33,537 bases of DNA from a virus: positions 1 to 33,537 of the IMG/VR virus record IMGVR_UViG_3300008120_000187; one strand, written 5' to 3'. This document shows positions 7,864-16,351 of the stretch, in pieces; the first letter of the stretch is position 1, and each line of letters opens with the position of its first letter. The position numbers and the translations under genes are program-made. The notes under the pieces were generated by a model. The model was not told the origin of the DNA and made no database searches. It worked only from the letters and a program-made list of their open reading frames with translations.

Positions 7864-8526
7864 TTATAGAATCTTGAAAAAAGCATTTATAGAGAATCTC
7901 TCCCCCTTGGTCACTGGCTTGATTTCATGCACCATTGACTTGGTTGAGGTGTTGCTTAAAATAACTGCAGAACCACAAATTGGTTGCCACGAAACCCCTA
8001 GTTCCTCAAAATGTATAGAACCACCTTCAAAATCATCATTTAAAAACATAAAACAACTGAAGTCAATATCCACCAATTGAGTACCATTCAATACTGGACC
8101 GTCCTGGTGCGGTGGCATTGTTGCACCAGTTGTACCACGACGAAATATGGTCGCCATGAGGTCAAGTTTTTCTATGTCAAACATGCTGCTTATATGCTCG
8201 GATACTAAAGAGACTTGCCTATCAGCCAGCGCCCATAGTTCCGTGTCTTCGCGATAATTTATTGCAAAACCATTGTTTTTAGTTGGTTTTGGGTCTGCTG
8301 AAAAAGACGGAACATAATAAGGGGACCCATTACGAAGTTTTGTAGGTGCTTCTTCCCACCCCATATTCCCAACAGAGTTATCTGCTGTTGATATTTGTTT
8401 CCCGTCTTCAGTTATTTCAAAATTGAATTTTCCATCTGATTTTATTGCTAAATCAACAATATCTTTAGCGTCAATATCGGAAATAAAATTTGGGAGAATT
8501 GTAAGACTTGTTGTTTTACGCTGCAT
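7864..8526 (-). CDS. 2OG-Fe(II) oxygenase
   Basis: A 220-aa oxygenase started at the ATG at 8526, which follows AGAGGGCGT; an in-frame TTG at 8568 is possible but unsupported. Motifs are H140-Q-D142 (MPPHQDGP), FMFLNDDFEGGSIHFEEL, a distal H200 (MVHEIKPVTKG) and R210 (GERFSI). The loop after HQD (VLNGTQLVDID) is longer than in its neighbours. This is the first gene after the PPFF-tailed fibre protein, 42 bases downstream of its stop, so it is transcribed with the fibre genes. That position makes it the best placed of the eight to act on fibre prolines, which is an inference only. Confidence 0.87.
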   Translation of the reverse strand: MQRKTTSLTILPNFISDIDAKDIVDLAIKSDGKFNFEITEDGKQISTADNSVGNMGWEEAPTKLRNGSPYYVPSFSADPKPTKNNGFAINYREDTELWALADRQVSLVSEHISSMFDIEKLDLMATIFRRGTTGATMPPHQDGPVLNGTQLVDIDFSCFMFLNDDFEGGSIHFEELGVSWQPICGSAVILSNTSTKSMVHEIKPVTKGERFSINAFFKIL

Positions 8527-8568
8527 ACGCCCTCTTTGTAATAGTTGAAGCGATTTTATCGCATTCAA

Positions 8569-9546
8569 CTACTTAAATGCAGGTGGGAAAAACGGAGGAA
8601 AGTATGGTGGAAAGAACGGTGGGAAAAACGGCGGAAAGAACGGTGGGAAAAACGGCGGAAAGAACGGTGGGAAAAACGGCGGAAAGAACGGTGGGAAATA
8701 TGGAGGCGCTACTGGCGTTACGGAGTTTGAAGAAGCAGAAGTACTGGAGCCATATACGGTTGATGCTGTGACCGTAAATGTATAAGCGGTTCCGTTGGTC
8801 AAACCAGTCACCGTTATTGGTGATGCTCCAGTTGCGGTAAGTCCACCAGGACTTGATGTTGCAGTGTATGTGACCGACCCAGATGTGCCAGTGGCTCCAG
8901 CGGTATAGGCAACTGTTGCTTGCGCGTTTCCAGCAGTTGCTGTTCCAATTGTGGGCGCTGACGGCTTGATTCCAGGAGTAATGGAGTTTGATGCAGCAGA
9001 GGTGCTTGAACCGTATGCGTTCGTAGCCGTAACGGTAAATGTGTACGCGGTCCCAAGGGTGATTCCAGTTGGCGTGATTGGAGAAGCACCACTACCGCTA
9101 GCCCCAGAAGGTGTGGAGGCAACAGTGAATGTGACTCCACCAGAACCAGCCGAGCCAGCAGTATAAGGAACAGAGACGGCACCTGTTGTGTTATTAAACG
9201 ATGCTGTACCAATTGTTGGCGCACTTGGCTTAATTCCAGGAGTGACAGAACTTGAAGCAGAGGAAACACCAGATTCAACGCCATTTGACGCAGTGCCCTT
9301 GACGGTAAATGTGTAGGCGGTTCCAGCCGTGAGCCCGCTAACAACAATCGGGGAGGAACTGCCAGTTGCGGTAATGCTTCCAGGGTTAGATGTGACCGTA
9401 TAAGAGATTGTGCCTTTACCTATGTAGGTGGAACCAGTAAACGGAACAGAGACATTGCCATTCGTATTGTCAAATGTTGGTGTTCCAACAGTTGGCGTAG
9501 TTGGTTGTTTACCACCACTATCAAGAGATTGATTTTGTGCTGCCAT
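8569..9546 (-). CDS. FnIII-repeat fibre protein with PPFF tandem tail
   Basis: A 325-aa surface or fibre-like protein. After a short N-terminus come three fibronectin-III-like repeats of about 88 residues (near 18-103, 104-191 and 192-277). Each contains GTAYTFTV and ends with SVTP or SITP, joined by GIKPSAPTIGTA. The last 45 or so residues are almost purely Pro and aromatics (repeats of PPFF with two PPYF) ending in PAFK. There is no signal peptide. FnIII/Ig-like domains on phage structural proteins are commonly thought to aid weak surface binding. The Pro-Phe tail is unusual and its translation would likely rely on EF-P. It directly follows the large fibre gene. Confidence 0.82.
   Translation of the reverse strand: MAAQNQSLDSGGKQPTTPTVGTPTFDNTNGNVSVPFTGSTYIGKGTISYTVTSNPGSITATGSSSPIVVSGLTAGTAYTFTVKGTASNGVESGVSSASSSVTPGIKPSAPTIGTASFNNTTGAVSVPYTAGSAGSGGVTFTVASTPSGASGSGASPITPTGITLGTAYTFTVTATNAYGSSTSAASNSITPGIKPSAPTIGTATAGNAQATVAYTAGATGTSGSVTYTATSSPGGLTATGASPITVTGLTNGTAYTFTVTASTVYGSSTSASSNSVTPVAPPYFPPFFPPFFPPFFPPFFPPFFPPFFPPFFPPYFPPFFPPAFK
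8575..8706 (-). repeat. In-frame tandem repeat encoding PPFF units
   Basis: The plus strand shows back-to-back copies of a 24-base unit (AACGGTGGGAAA plus AACGGCGGAAAG), near-perfect in the middle and degenerate at the ends, where TTC becomes TAT or flanking codons vary. In the minus-strand gene each 12-base half-unit encodes Pro-Pro-Phe-Phe. The near-identity of internal units suggests recent expansion by slippage, so copy number may vary between related phages. Confidence 0.9.
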
Positions 9547-9549
9547 AAA

Positions 9550-12333
9550 TTATGCCGAAAGGTCTCCTACAGCCACCCATGAGTCTGATGCTCGCTTGAT
9601 TAGCGTAACATACGACCATTGGGCCCGAACCTTCAATCCTGGGGTGCCGTTAACCGTGACCCCAGCACCTGGTGTGATTGTGGTCTGCCCAGAGCCAGTT
9701 TGGAGCACATTTATCTGAGTTCCAATTGGATAGTTGACAGACGATGCTGGCGGGATGGTAAGTGTGTTTGCTGAGCCAACTCCCATTTCAACAATTTTTG
9801 ACCTGTCGCCTAACACAAGCGTATAACTTGCTGTCTGGGCATTCGTGACCACATCAGCCAATTTTGACAGGGCAATACTGGCGGCGCTATTGATGTCTCC
9901 ATCAACAATTGTTCCATCGGCAATCATTGAACTGGTAATCGTTCCAGATGGAGCACTGAAGGTTCCAGTGAAGGATGCGTTATTTACTGGTGCATAATAT
10001 GAACCATGTTGGCCATCAAGGAGGTCTGCGTTCAGGTTGGTTACAGCAGTTGTTGAAGCAACGGTTAGCGGAGCGGTGCCAGTTGCAACAGTGCTTTCGT
10101 ATGTGTTGGCAACAACATCTGCTGCCGCGTACGAGGCGTGTGCCGTATTGATTGGGTTAGTCGGCTCAACAGTCAAACCTTTAAAGAACTTAAATTTCTG
10201 TCCGTCAGATGCGTCGGCAAAAAGACCAGCATGTTTATATGTTCCGTCGTTGTAATTACCAGCAAATCCAAGGTCTGGGTTAGATACGGTGCTTCCGTCG
10301 TTAAGGTAAATCAACGGGTCTTCAATTGCCAAACTCGTTTGGTTCACAGTTGTTGTAGTGCCTGTAACCTGCAAGTTTCCACCGACAACAACATTCCCAG
10401 TTGTAGTGACCTTGGCAAATGTGACTTCGGAAGCCGTTCCAACTGCCTGGCCAATAGCGACGGTTGGAGATGAACCTTCTGCTGGGGTATGCGTAACCGT
10501 GACACCAGTTCCAGCAGTAATGTCGTTTACATAGTTTCCAGATGTATCTGTTCCCAAAGCAACGGAGTTTGCGGCGATAGTTGCTGTGAGGGTTCCGTTT
10601 CCAAGGTTTGTAAGCGTAACTGAACCAGTTAAATCGCCACCGAGGGTTATTACTGGAGATGCGGCTGAACTTGCCTTGTTATCCAGTTGAGACTGAATTG
10701 CAGAAGTTACACCATCTACATAGTTCAATTCTGTAGTTGTTAGCGTTGCTCCATCAAGGATGTTTAATTCTGATGCAGATGCAGTAACTCCATCAAGAAT
10801 GTTCAATTCTGCTGTTGAAGATGTTACACCGTCAAGAATATTAAGTTCAGCAGTTGAAAGTGTTGCTCCATCCAAAATATTTATTTCAGCAGCGCTGGCA
10901 GTAACACCAGTTAGGTCGGTGGGAGCAATGTTAATTGCCGCAGTTCCGTCAAATGGGTTTCCAGCAATATTCCTTGCTGTTGCGAGTTTTGTTGCAGTTC
11001 CAGCATTCCCAGAGACATCACCAGTGACATTTCCAGTAAGGTTTGCCGTTACTGTTGCAAAAGTGACATTTGATGTAGTCCCTACAGCCTGGCCAATTGC
11101 TACTGTTGGAGTTGCGCTTTCGCCAGAGTTGTTTGTTAAAGAGACACCAGTTCCAGCAACCAATGATGCTACATACGCACCATTCGTATTTGTGCCGAGA
11201 GTCAATTCGGCATTGTTGGTTGTTATTCCGAGAACTCGTCCATACCCATCTCTTGTTATTGAAGATACAAACGCAAGTGTTGGGGAACCAGAAACATCGT
11301 TTTGAGTAATCGGAGCAAGGTCAATGCTGTCTGAACCAACAAAAATACGACCAGAATCAGCAGTAACAACATTTAGCGTATTACCAGTAGTCGTCAAACC
11401 GTTTCCAGCGTTGAACGACGCAGTTCCGCTGTATTGAACAAATGTAATGCTGTCGGTTCCAATTATGTGAGCGCCATTTGTCCCAGTACCAGTTGATGAA
11501 ATTGAAAATTGCTGGTAGTAGTTATTTGTTCCTTCGCGAACACCAACGGATTCTCCAACTTTTATTTGTCCGACATGAGAGCCGTCCATATCATTTGCGC
11601 GCGTCAAAATCCAATGGGCCGAACCGCTTCCCTGTGCTGTTACATCATAAACACCGTTATGAAGTGCGTTGGCTTGGTTCTTTACAAGAATACGGTCGCC
11701 AGTTGCAGCCTCTGTCCCATCAACGCTTAGACGAGCATTTGTGGATGACTCAAGTACTGCGCCAATTCCATATCCACCGTCAAGGTCAAGCGTTCCAGCA
11801 GTATACGAAGGAGTATTTGGGAGCACTGCAGCCGTAGCAAGACGAGCGGTTTTGTGCCAGTGCTCTTCTCCAAGTCGCGCTTCAAGCGATGTGGCATTGA
11901 TAATGTCGTAGTAGTCTGTTCCATTTTCGGTTACTTGCCACTTGTCGGTTGATTCGTTCCAGCGCAAAACAACATTTGTTGAATCTCCGCGCTCAACCTC
12001 TATCCCAGAGTTCAGGGATGGGGAGCCAGTTACGCCAGAGTTAAGAATGACGATATTGTCCTCAACTGACAGTGTTGCCGTATTAAGGGTGGTCGTGTTG
12101 CCACTGACGGTAAGGTCGCCAGAAACCGTCAAGTTGTTGAAAGTGACATTGTCTGTTGTCGCGACCCTTTGCCCAACTGCGTAGGCAAGCGAGGTCCATG
12201 CGGTTGTGCCATCGCCAATCTTGAATTTTCCTGTATTTGTCTCGTAGCCAACTTCTCCACTGGACAGCGTCGGGTTAGCAGATGTCCAGTTAGACGCCGT
12301 ATCACGACGGAAAAGTATCTTTTTGTAAGCCAT
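9550..12333 (-). CDS. Large tail fibre with Mtd-like N-terminus
   Basis: A 927-aa fibre. The N-terminal 50 residues (LFRRDTASNWTSANPTL, GEVGYETNTGKFKIGDGTTA) match the major-tropism-determinant N-terminal trimerisation domain. The middle has typical fibre shaft motifs (NLTVSGDLTVSG; LTGNVTGDVSGNAGTATKL), an AGTG/PTVAIGQAVGT segment repeated twice, and five 13-residue AELNILDGVT-type repeats. The last 95 residues (SYTLVLGDRSKIV to WVAVGDLSA) form a tip domain shared with the 12520-14805 fibre. It probably mediates host adsorption. No C-type-lectin variable domain or reverse transcriptase is seen, so the Mtd resemblance is confined to the base. Confidence 0.86.
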   Translation of the reverse strand: MAYKKILFRRDTASNWTSANPTLSSGEVGYETNTGKFKIGDGTTAWTSLAYAVGQRVATTDNVTFNNLTVSGDLTVSGNTTTLNTATLSVEDNIVILNSGVTGSPSLNSGIEVERGDSTNVVLRWNESTDKWQVTENGTDYYDIINATSLEARLGEEHWHKTARLATAAVLPNTPSYTAGTLDLDGGYGIGAVLESSTNARLSVDGTEAATGDRILVKNQANALHNGVYDVTAQGSGSAHWILTRANDMDGSHVGQIKVGESVGVREGTNNYYQQFSISSTGTGTNGAHIIGTDSITFVQYSGTASFNAGNGLTTTGNTLNVVTADSGRIFVGSDSIDLAPITQNDVSGSPTLAFVSSITRDGYGRVLGITTNNAELTLGTNTNGAYVASLVAGTGVSLTNNSGESATPTVAIGQAVGTTSNVTFATVTANLTGNVTGDVSGNAGTATKLATARNIAGNPFDGTAAINIAPTDLTGVTASAAEINILDGATLSTAELNILDGVTSSTAELNILDGVTASASELNILDGATLTTTELNYVDGVTSAIQSQLDNKASSAASPVITLGGDLTGSVTLTNLGNGTLTATIAANSVALGTDTSGNYVNDITAGTGVTVTHTPAEGSSPTVAIGQAVGTASEVTFAKVTTTGNVVVGGNLQVTGTTTTVNQTSLAIEDPLIYLNDGSTVSNPDLGFAGNYNDGTYKHAGLFADASDGQKFKFFKGLTVEPTNPINTAHASYAAADVVANTYESTVATGTAPLTVASTTAVTNLNADLLDGQHGSYYAPVNNASFTGTFSAPSGTITSSMIADGTIVDGDINSAASIALSKLADVVTNAQTASYTLVLGDRSKIVEMGVGSANTLTIPPASSVNYPIGTQINVLQTGSGQTTITPGAGVTVNGTPGLKVRAQWSYVTLIKRASDSWVAVGDLSA
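10696..10890 (-). repeat. Five tandem 39-bp repeats (ELNILDGVT units)
   Basis: Five consecutive in-frame copies of a 39-base unit encode 13-residue repeats of the form A-E-L-N-I-L-D-G-V/A-T-x-S/T-x. The last copy is diverged (ELNYVDGVT). This is a known shaft repeat of phage fibres. It probably forms a trimeric beta-structure, and copy number sets shaft length. Confidence 0.92.
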
Positions 12334-12512
12334 CAGGCATCGCCTCCATCTACTGTGTTGATATCGCCAGAAACCGCGGTTGACGACAATCCACCGTCAA
12401 TTATCGCATATAAATTGCTCTTGTTCCATGTGGTACCACTCCAGACAAAGAGTTTGCCAACAATGAAGAATTGGTCATTTGTTGATGGTGATACTGGGAA
12501 TGAAATAGCCAT
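12333..12512 (-). CDS. 59-aa fibre-associated mini-protein
   Basis: A short gene filling the gap between two large fibres. The ATG at 12512 has a TAGGAG Shine-Dalgarno in front, and the stop TGA at 12335-12333 shares its last base with the ATG of the next fibre (TGATG), indicating coupled translation. It reads FPVSPSTNDQFFIVGKLFVW, then SGTTWNKS, then a polar tail. The VWSGTTW pattern resembles the short Y/W-x-G-x-x-W elements found in many fibre proteins (VYTGSAW and YYSSAW occur in its neighbours). It may be a small fibre-tip or chaperone-like component. Confidence 0.72.
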   Translation of the reverse strand: MAISFPVSPSTNDQFFIVGKLFVWSGTTWNKSNLYAIIDGGLSSTAVSGDINTVDGGDA

Positions 12513-12519
12513 AAAACTC

Positions 12520-14805
12520 CTACGATGCGCTCAGGTCGCCAGAAAGTATCCACTCATCGGCCGCACGCTTCACGAGCGTCGCCACCGCATATTGTGCCGA
12601 TAGGTAGAAACCAGGGTTGGAGCGGATTGTGACCCCAGATATGCCAACTACCTGTGTTTTTCCAGAACCATATTGGTAAACAGATATCGTAGTTCCTACT
12701 GGAAATGGAACTGAGGAGTTCAGGGGGACAGTAAGAGTATTTGCCGAAGAGGAATTTCGCTCAACTGTCTTATTCATGTCGGTTAAAACGAGTGTGTAAT
12801 TTGAGTCGGAAGACGCTGAGATTCCAACTAATGATGTATTTTCCCACTCTGTTCCGTTATACACAAGAACCTGACCATAGGTTTCATCGGTAATCAGAAC
12901 ATCAATCAAATCCCTGATTTCGCTAACGAGTGGTTCGTCATTGAACAACTGAATCCAAGCCGATGAATAGTAAATATAGGCATCAAGCGTAAGGGAGTTG
13001 TACCAAAGGTCACCCTGCTCCGCTGGAGTTGGTGCTGTATCGGAGACGGTAATACTGCTGCTCGGTGCTGCTGGTGCTGATGTAGCCCATGAAGTTCCAT
13101 TGAAAGAAATCAGGTCGCCAGTTGCTGCGCCAGTCGTTGACAATTTTGAAAGTGCTATTGCTGCAGTTGAACTAATGTCACCATCCACAATTGTGGAATT
13201 CGCAATCATCGTGCTCGTAACAGTTCCAACATCGGATGTTGTTACAACTGGGACACTTGAGCCGTTCGTAACGCGACCATATGTGTCAACCGTTACCGAG
13301 TTGAATGTTCCAGTTGCAGTCACAACACCGCTGCTTAACGCGACTGTTGGCGTAGCGCCTTCCAGCCCACTGTTATTCGTAAGTGTTATCCCAGTTCCAG
13401 CAACCAGTGATTCAACATATCCACCAGTCGTGTCTGTTCCTAGAGCGATTGAGCCACTAAGTGCCACCGTTCCAGTTGCGTTTGGAAGGGTGATTGTCCT
13501 ATCTGCTGTTGGGTCTCCGACCTGAAGAGTTGTTTCGTAGTCGTTTGCAGTGTCACCTTCAAAAACAATTGCACCGCCAACAGTTATGCTTCCAGCAACG
13601 CTTAAATGACCTGGGTCAGCAATTGAAGGGGCAGCAATAACTTGCGTTGAGCCTGCTATTTCTATTTTTCCGCCGCCTGCTGTGGCGTTTGAAGTTACTC
13701 TTACGAACCTGGTTGCTTCGTGGCTTATTAATTCAACAGTTCCAGTATTCGGCGCAATCAGTCTTATTCCGTTTGCTGTTCCGTTATTATCCGCTAATAG
13801 GGCAGTTCGTGCTCTCGCGTCAGTAAAATAGATGTTTGTTGTTCCCTCTGCAACATCGTCAGAATCGCCAACGGTATCTGTGCCAAGGTTGATTTGGTCA
13901 TTTACCCATAGTGTTCCGTTGTACTTTAGAAAATCCCCCGAAGTTCTATCAACAATAGAGACATCGTGCAGTTCGTCTAATTCATAACCGTTTTGTGTTG
14001 CGACATAGATGATTCCGTTTTCTGTAGCGCGGACTACTACGCCAATAAACACAAGATGCTCTGGTGCTGATGGTTTTGTCTTGGTAAATGCACCATCTTC
14101 ACCCAGCCACAGAACATCACCAGCGGCATAGCCAGAACTAAGGTTGATGCCGTCCACATAACCACGAGTTACTACAGGACCATTCTCTGCTGATGCGATG
14201 TTTGCTGCTACCAGGCCAACAGTCTTTGAGGAGGTTGTATCGGAATCGTTGTCTGCTCGTTTTACTGTGGCATGGTCGCCAGTTGCGCCAAACAGATAAA
14301 CCACTGTCCCAGTGGTGAGGGTTGTTGCTTCAGCGTTTCTTACATATGTGACTGTTGAGGCGTGTTTGTTTACCCAGTTTGTTCCGTCATATACGAGTGA
14401 TTGGAACTCTTCTGGGTTGGTGATGACGACATCTGTAATGTCATTGATTGATGCTATTTCTACGGAGACTTGAATCCATTGCCCACCAGAACGATAGTAA
14501 AATTCGTTGTTAGTTGTATCAACGGCGATAGCACCGTCCGCTATTGATACGGTAGGGACGCCTGCTGTGGTTAGTGTGATAACTCCAGAAAGAGCCTGAA
14601 ATACATCGTCTGTTTTTAGAACATTCGCACTATCTCGGTAAAGGGTCGTGTCACCAGTTGCTGAGCCAGAAGCCCATGTGATTCTTCCGCCTGCATCAAT
14701 GCGGATTCGCGGGTATGAGTCTGTGCCAACTCGCGCGGAGATTGCCTCATCACTAGCGCTTGAGAACTCTGTTCCGCGTAGCGGTGTCCCTACAAATCTT
14801 GTCAT
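12520..14805 (-). CDS. Large tail fibre protein
   Basis: A 761-aa fibre. The N-terminus (FVGTPLRGTEFSSASDEAIS) and early YYRSGGQWIQV lead into NVLKTDDVFQALSGVITL. The middle contains SSGYAAGDVLWLGEDGAFT and IYVATQNGYELDELHDVSI, widely shared fibre modules, and one copy of the ALGTDT..YV..AGTG..PTVAL segment also found in the 9550-12333 fibre. The last 95 or so residues (NYTLVLTDMNKTVERN to DEWILSGDLSAS) are the same tip domain as that fibre's. It likely assembles as a trimer and contacts the host surface. It starts 55 bases after the upstream fibre stop. Confidence 0.84.
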   Translation of the reverse strand: MTRFVGTPLRGTEFSSASDEAISARVGTDSYPRIRIDAGGRITWASGSATGDTTLYRDSANVLKTDDVFQALSGVITLTTAGVPTVSIADGAIAVDTTNNEFYYRSGGQWIQVSVEIASINDITDVVITNPEEFQSLVYDGTNWVNKHASTVTYVRNAEATTLTTGTVVYLFGATGDHATVKRADNDSDTTSSKTVGLVAANIASAENGPVVTRGYVDGINLSSGYAAGDVLWLGEDGAFTKTKPSAPEHLVFIGVVVRATENGIIYVATQNGYELDELHDVSIVDRTSGDFLKYNGTLWVNDQINLGTDTVGDSDDVAEGTTNIYFTDARARTALLADNNGTANGIRLIAPNTGTVELISHEATRFVRVTSNATAGGGKIEIAGSTQVIAAPSIADPGHLSVAGSITVGGAIVFEGDTANDYETTLQVGDPTADRTITLPNATGTVALSGSIALGTDTTGGYVESLVAGTGITLTNNSGLEGATPTVALSSGVVTATGTFNSVTVDTYGRVTNGSSVPVVTTSDVGTVTSTMIANSTIVDGDISSTAAIALSKLSTTGAATGDLISFNGTSWATSAPAAPSSSITVSDTAPTPAEQGDLWYNSLTLDAYIYYSSAWIQLFNDEPLVSEIRDLIDVLITDETYGQVLVYNGTEWENTSLVGISASSDSNYTLVLTDMNKTVERNSSSANTLTVPLNSSVPFPVGTTISVYQYGSGKTQVVGISGVTIRSNPGFYLSAQYAVATLVKRAADEWILSGDLSAS

Positions 14806-14838
14806 TGATACAGCCTCAACTGTCTCTTCATGTCTGTC

Positions 14839-14854
14839 GCACCCCTCAAGGTGC
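14839..14854 (-). other. Small stem-loop between fibre genes
   Basis: A 5-bp perfect stem (GCACC/GGTGC) with a 6-base loop lies in the 55-base gap between two fibre genes. There is no U-tract after it, so it is not a canonical terminator. It could be chance or an RNA-processing or stability element. Confidence 0.25.
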
Positions 14855-14860
14855 TATGTC

Positions 14861-16342
14861 TTAACCGATTACTACAACTGTATATGCGCCAGATGATGGA
14901 GCAGTTGAGAAAGAAACAGTAACAGTGTTTGCGTCTGTTCTTACGGTGTCGGCAATAACGGTGTCGTAGTTGCTTGAATCGTAAACCTGAATCATTACTT
15001 CGCGCGTATTGAAGGCGTGAACAACAGTGAACGATGTATCTGCTCCGTTACCAACGGCCTTTGTAACCTTGCGCGAAAGGACTGGGGTGCTTACTCCAGC
15101 GCCCTGCGTTCCACCAGCAGCGAGGTTTGTGCGCGCTCCAGACTCAGTGCTTGCGTTGGTACCACCATTTGCAATTGGCAATTGTCCAGTTACAGCGGCT
15201 GACTGCGCAAGATTTACAGCACCAAATTCTGGAACTCCACCAGAACCAGCCTGGAGGACTTGATATTGAGTTCCAGCAGCGGTTACATCAAGCGCGTTTG
15301 TGCCATCACCGTATACGATTCCATTATCCGTGAATGACTCAACGCCAGTACCACCAGCGGTTACTGCGACTGTGGTTGCGTCCCATGTACCAGTAGTAAC
15401 TGTTCCAAGTGTCGTAATTGATGATTGACCAACATAGGTTGACGCAATGTCAACAGTGTCGGCATTGACGGTGATTCTGTCTGCGGTTCCACCAACATTT
15501 AAGGTATTCCCGTCTTTTGAAAGACCGCTACCAGCAACAATTGAACCAGCACCAGAGAACTGAACCCAGTTCATTGCATCTGTTCCAACGGTAATTGCAC
15601 CATTGGTGGAAACAACCCAGCCACTGTCTGCGTTTACGGTTCCTTCTTCAACAAAGGTGAATGTTCCGCCAGATACGGTTCCAGTGTCTGCGGTTCCATT
15701 GGCGTCGGCCGCGCGGACAGGAGCGCCAGAAGCCTGAACGACATAGATACCGTTTTCAGATGCGGTGCTCTGGTTCTTGACAAGAACACGGTCGCCAGCA
15801 ACAAGAGTTACTGTCGTGTCAATGGTGTCCCCTGCCTCAAGGCCTGTTGCAACAGTAAGCGGTCCAGTAGTCGCTGCACGAACAGATTGCTTGACATCAA
15901 GGCCTTGACGGGCGGCATCAACATAGCCCTTTGTGGCAATGTGTGCAGCGTCTGTTGGTGTGGCAACTTTTGCATTACCGTTTGCGTCTCTTTTAACGAG
16001 TTTGCTTGCTGTTGCATCGGATGTCGCATCAGTCAGCATGTTCCAGAATGTGCTGGAGAGCAAACCAGCACTATCAGTGTCAGCAAGGTTCAGGGTTAAG
16101 GTTACTGTTCCGTTTGACTCTGTAATGGTGAGGGCATCTGTATGCGAGCCACCAGCAGAAATGGTGTGTGGCAAGGATTTCCATGCACTGCCCGTGTAGA
16201 CCTTGATGGTGTCCGTGGCTGTGTTATAAATCATCCGACCTTCAAAGTTGCCACTTGAAGGGTCGGTCGGTACCTTTTCAAAAGTTACATTGAGAAGTTG
16301 ATTTTGATTGATATCAAGATTTGTAACAAATTTCATTGCCAT
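14861..16342 (-). CDS. Tail fibre protein
   Basis: A 493-aa fibre with AAGGA six bases before the ATG. It opens with MAMKFVTNLDINQNQLLN and a VYTGSAWKSL element. Next comes the very common phage module ATPTDAAHIATKGYVDAARQ followed by VLVKNQSTASENGIYVV, also found (as RILVKNQANALHNGVY) in the Mtd-like fibre. It ends in a compact beta domain, FTVVHAFNTREVMIQVYDSS to GAYTVVVIG, which is typical of adsorption-tip domains. It is the first of three large fibre genes and probably the one attached to the baseplate via the small proteins just upstream (inference from order). Confidence 0.84.
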   Translation of the reverse strand: MAMKFVTNLDINQNQLLNVTFEKVPTDPSSGNFEGRMIYNTATDTIKVYTGSAWKSLPHTISAGGSHTDALTITESNGTVTLTLNLADTDSAGLLSSTFWNMLTDATSDATASKLVKRDANGNAKVATPTDAAHIATKGYVDAARQGLDVKQSVRAATTGPLTVATGLEAGDTIDTTVTLVAGDRVLVKNQSTASENGIYVVQASGAPVRAADANGTADTGTVSGGTFTFVEEGTVNADSGWVVSTNGAITVGTDAMNWVQFSGAGSIVAGSGLSKDGNTLNVGGTADRITVNADTVDIASTYVGQSSITTLGTVTTGTWDATTVAVTAGGTGVESFTDNGIVYGDGTNALDVTAAGTQYQVLQAGSGGVPEFGAVNLAQSAAVTGQLPIANGGTNASTESGARTNLAAGGTQGAGVSTPVLSRKVTKAVGNGADTSFTVVHAFNTREVMIQVYDSSNYDTVIADTVRTDANTVTVSFSTAPSSGAYTVVVIG

Positions 16343-16351
16343 GAGTAATCC

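Noticed and set aside
8575-8706. Possible CRISPR-like array
   Set aside because: The repeats are contiguous, lack spacers and code for PPFF in frame.
8545-8771. Plus-strand reading frames with repeated Lys/Arg/Gly units
   Set aside because: These are antisense readings of the PPFF repeat and have no ribosome-binding site or neighbour support.
9550-12333. Diversity-generating retroelement target suggested by the Mtd-like N-terminus
   Set aside because: No reverse transcriptase, template repeat or C-type-lectin variable domain is visible here; only the N-terminal base is Mtd-like.
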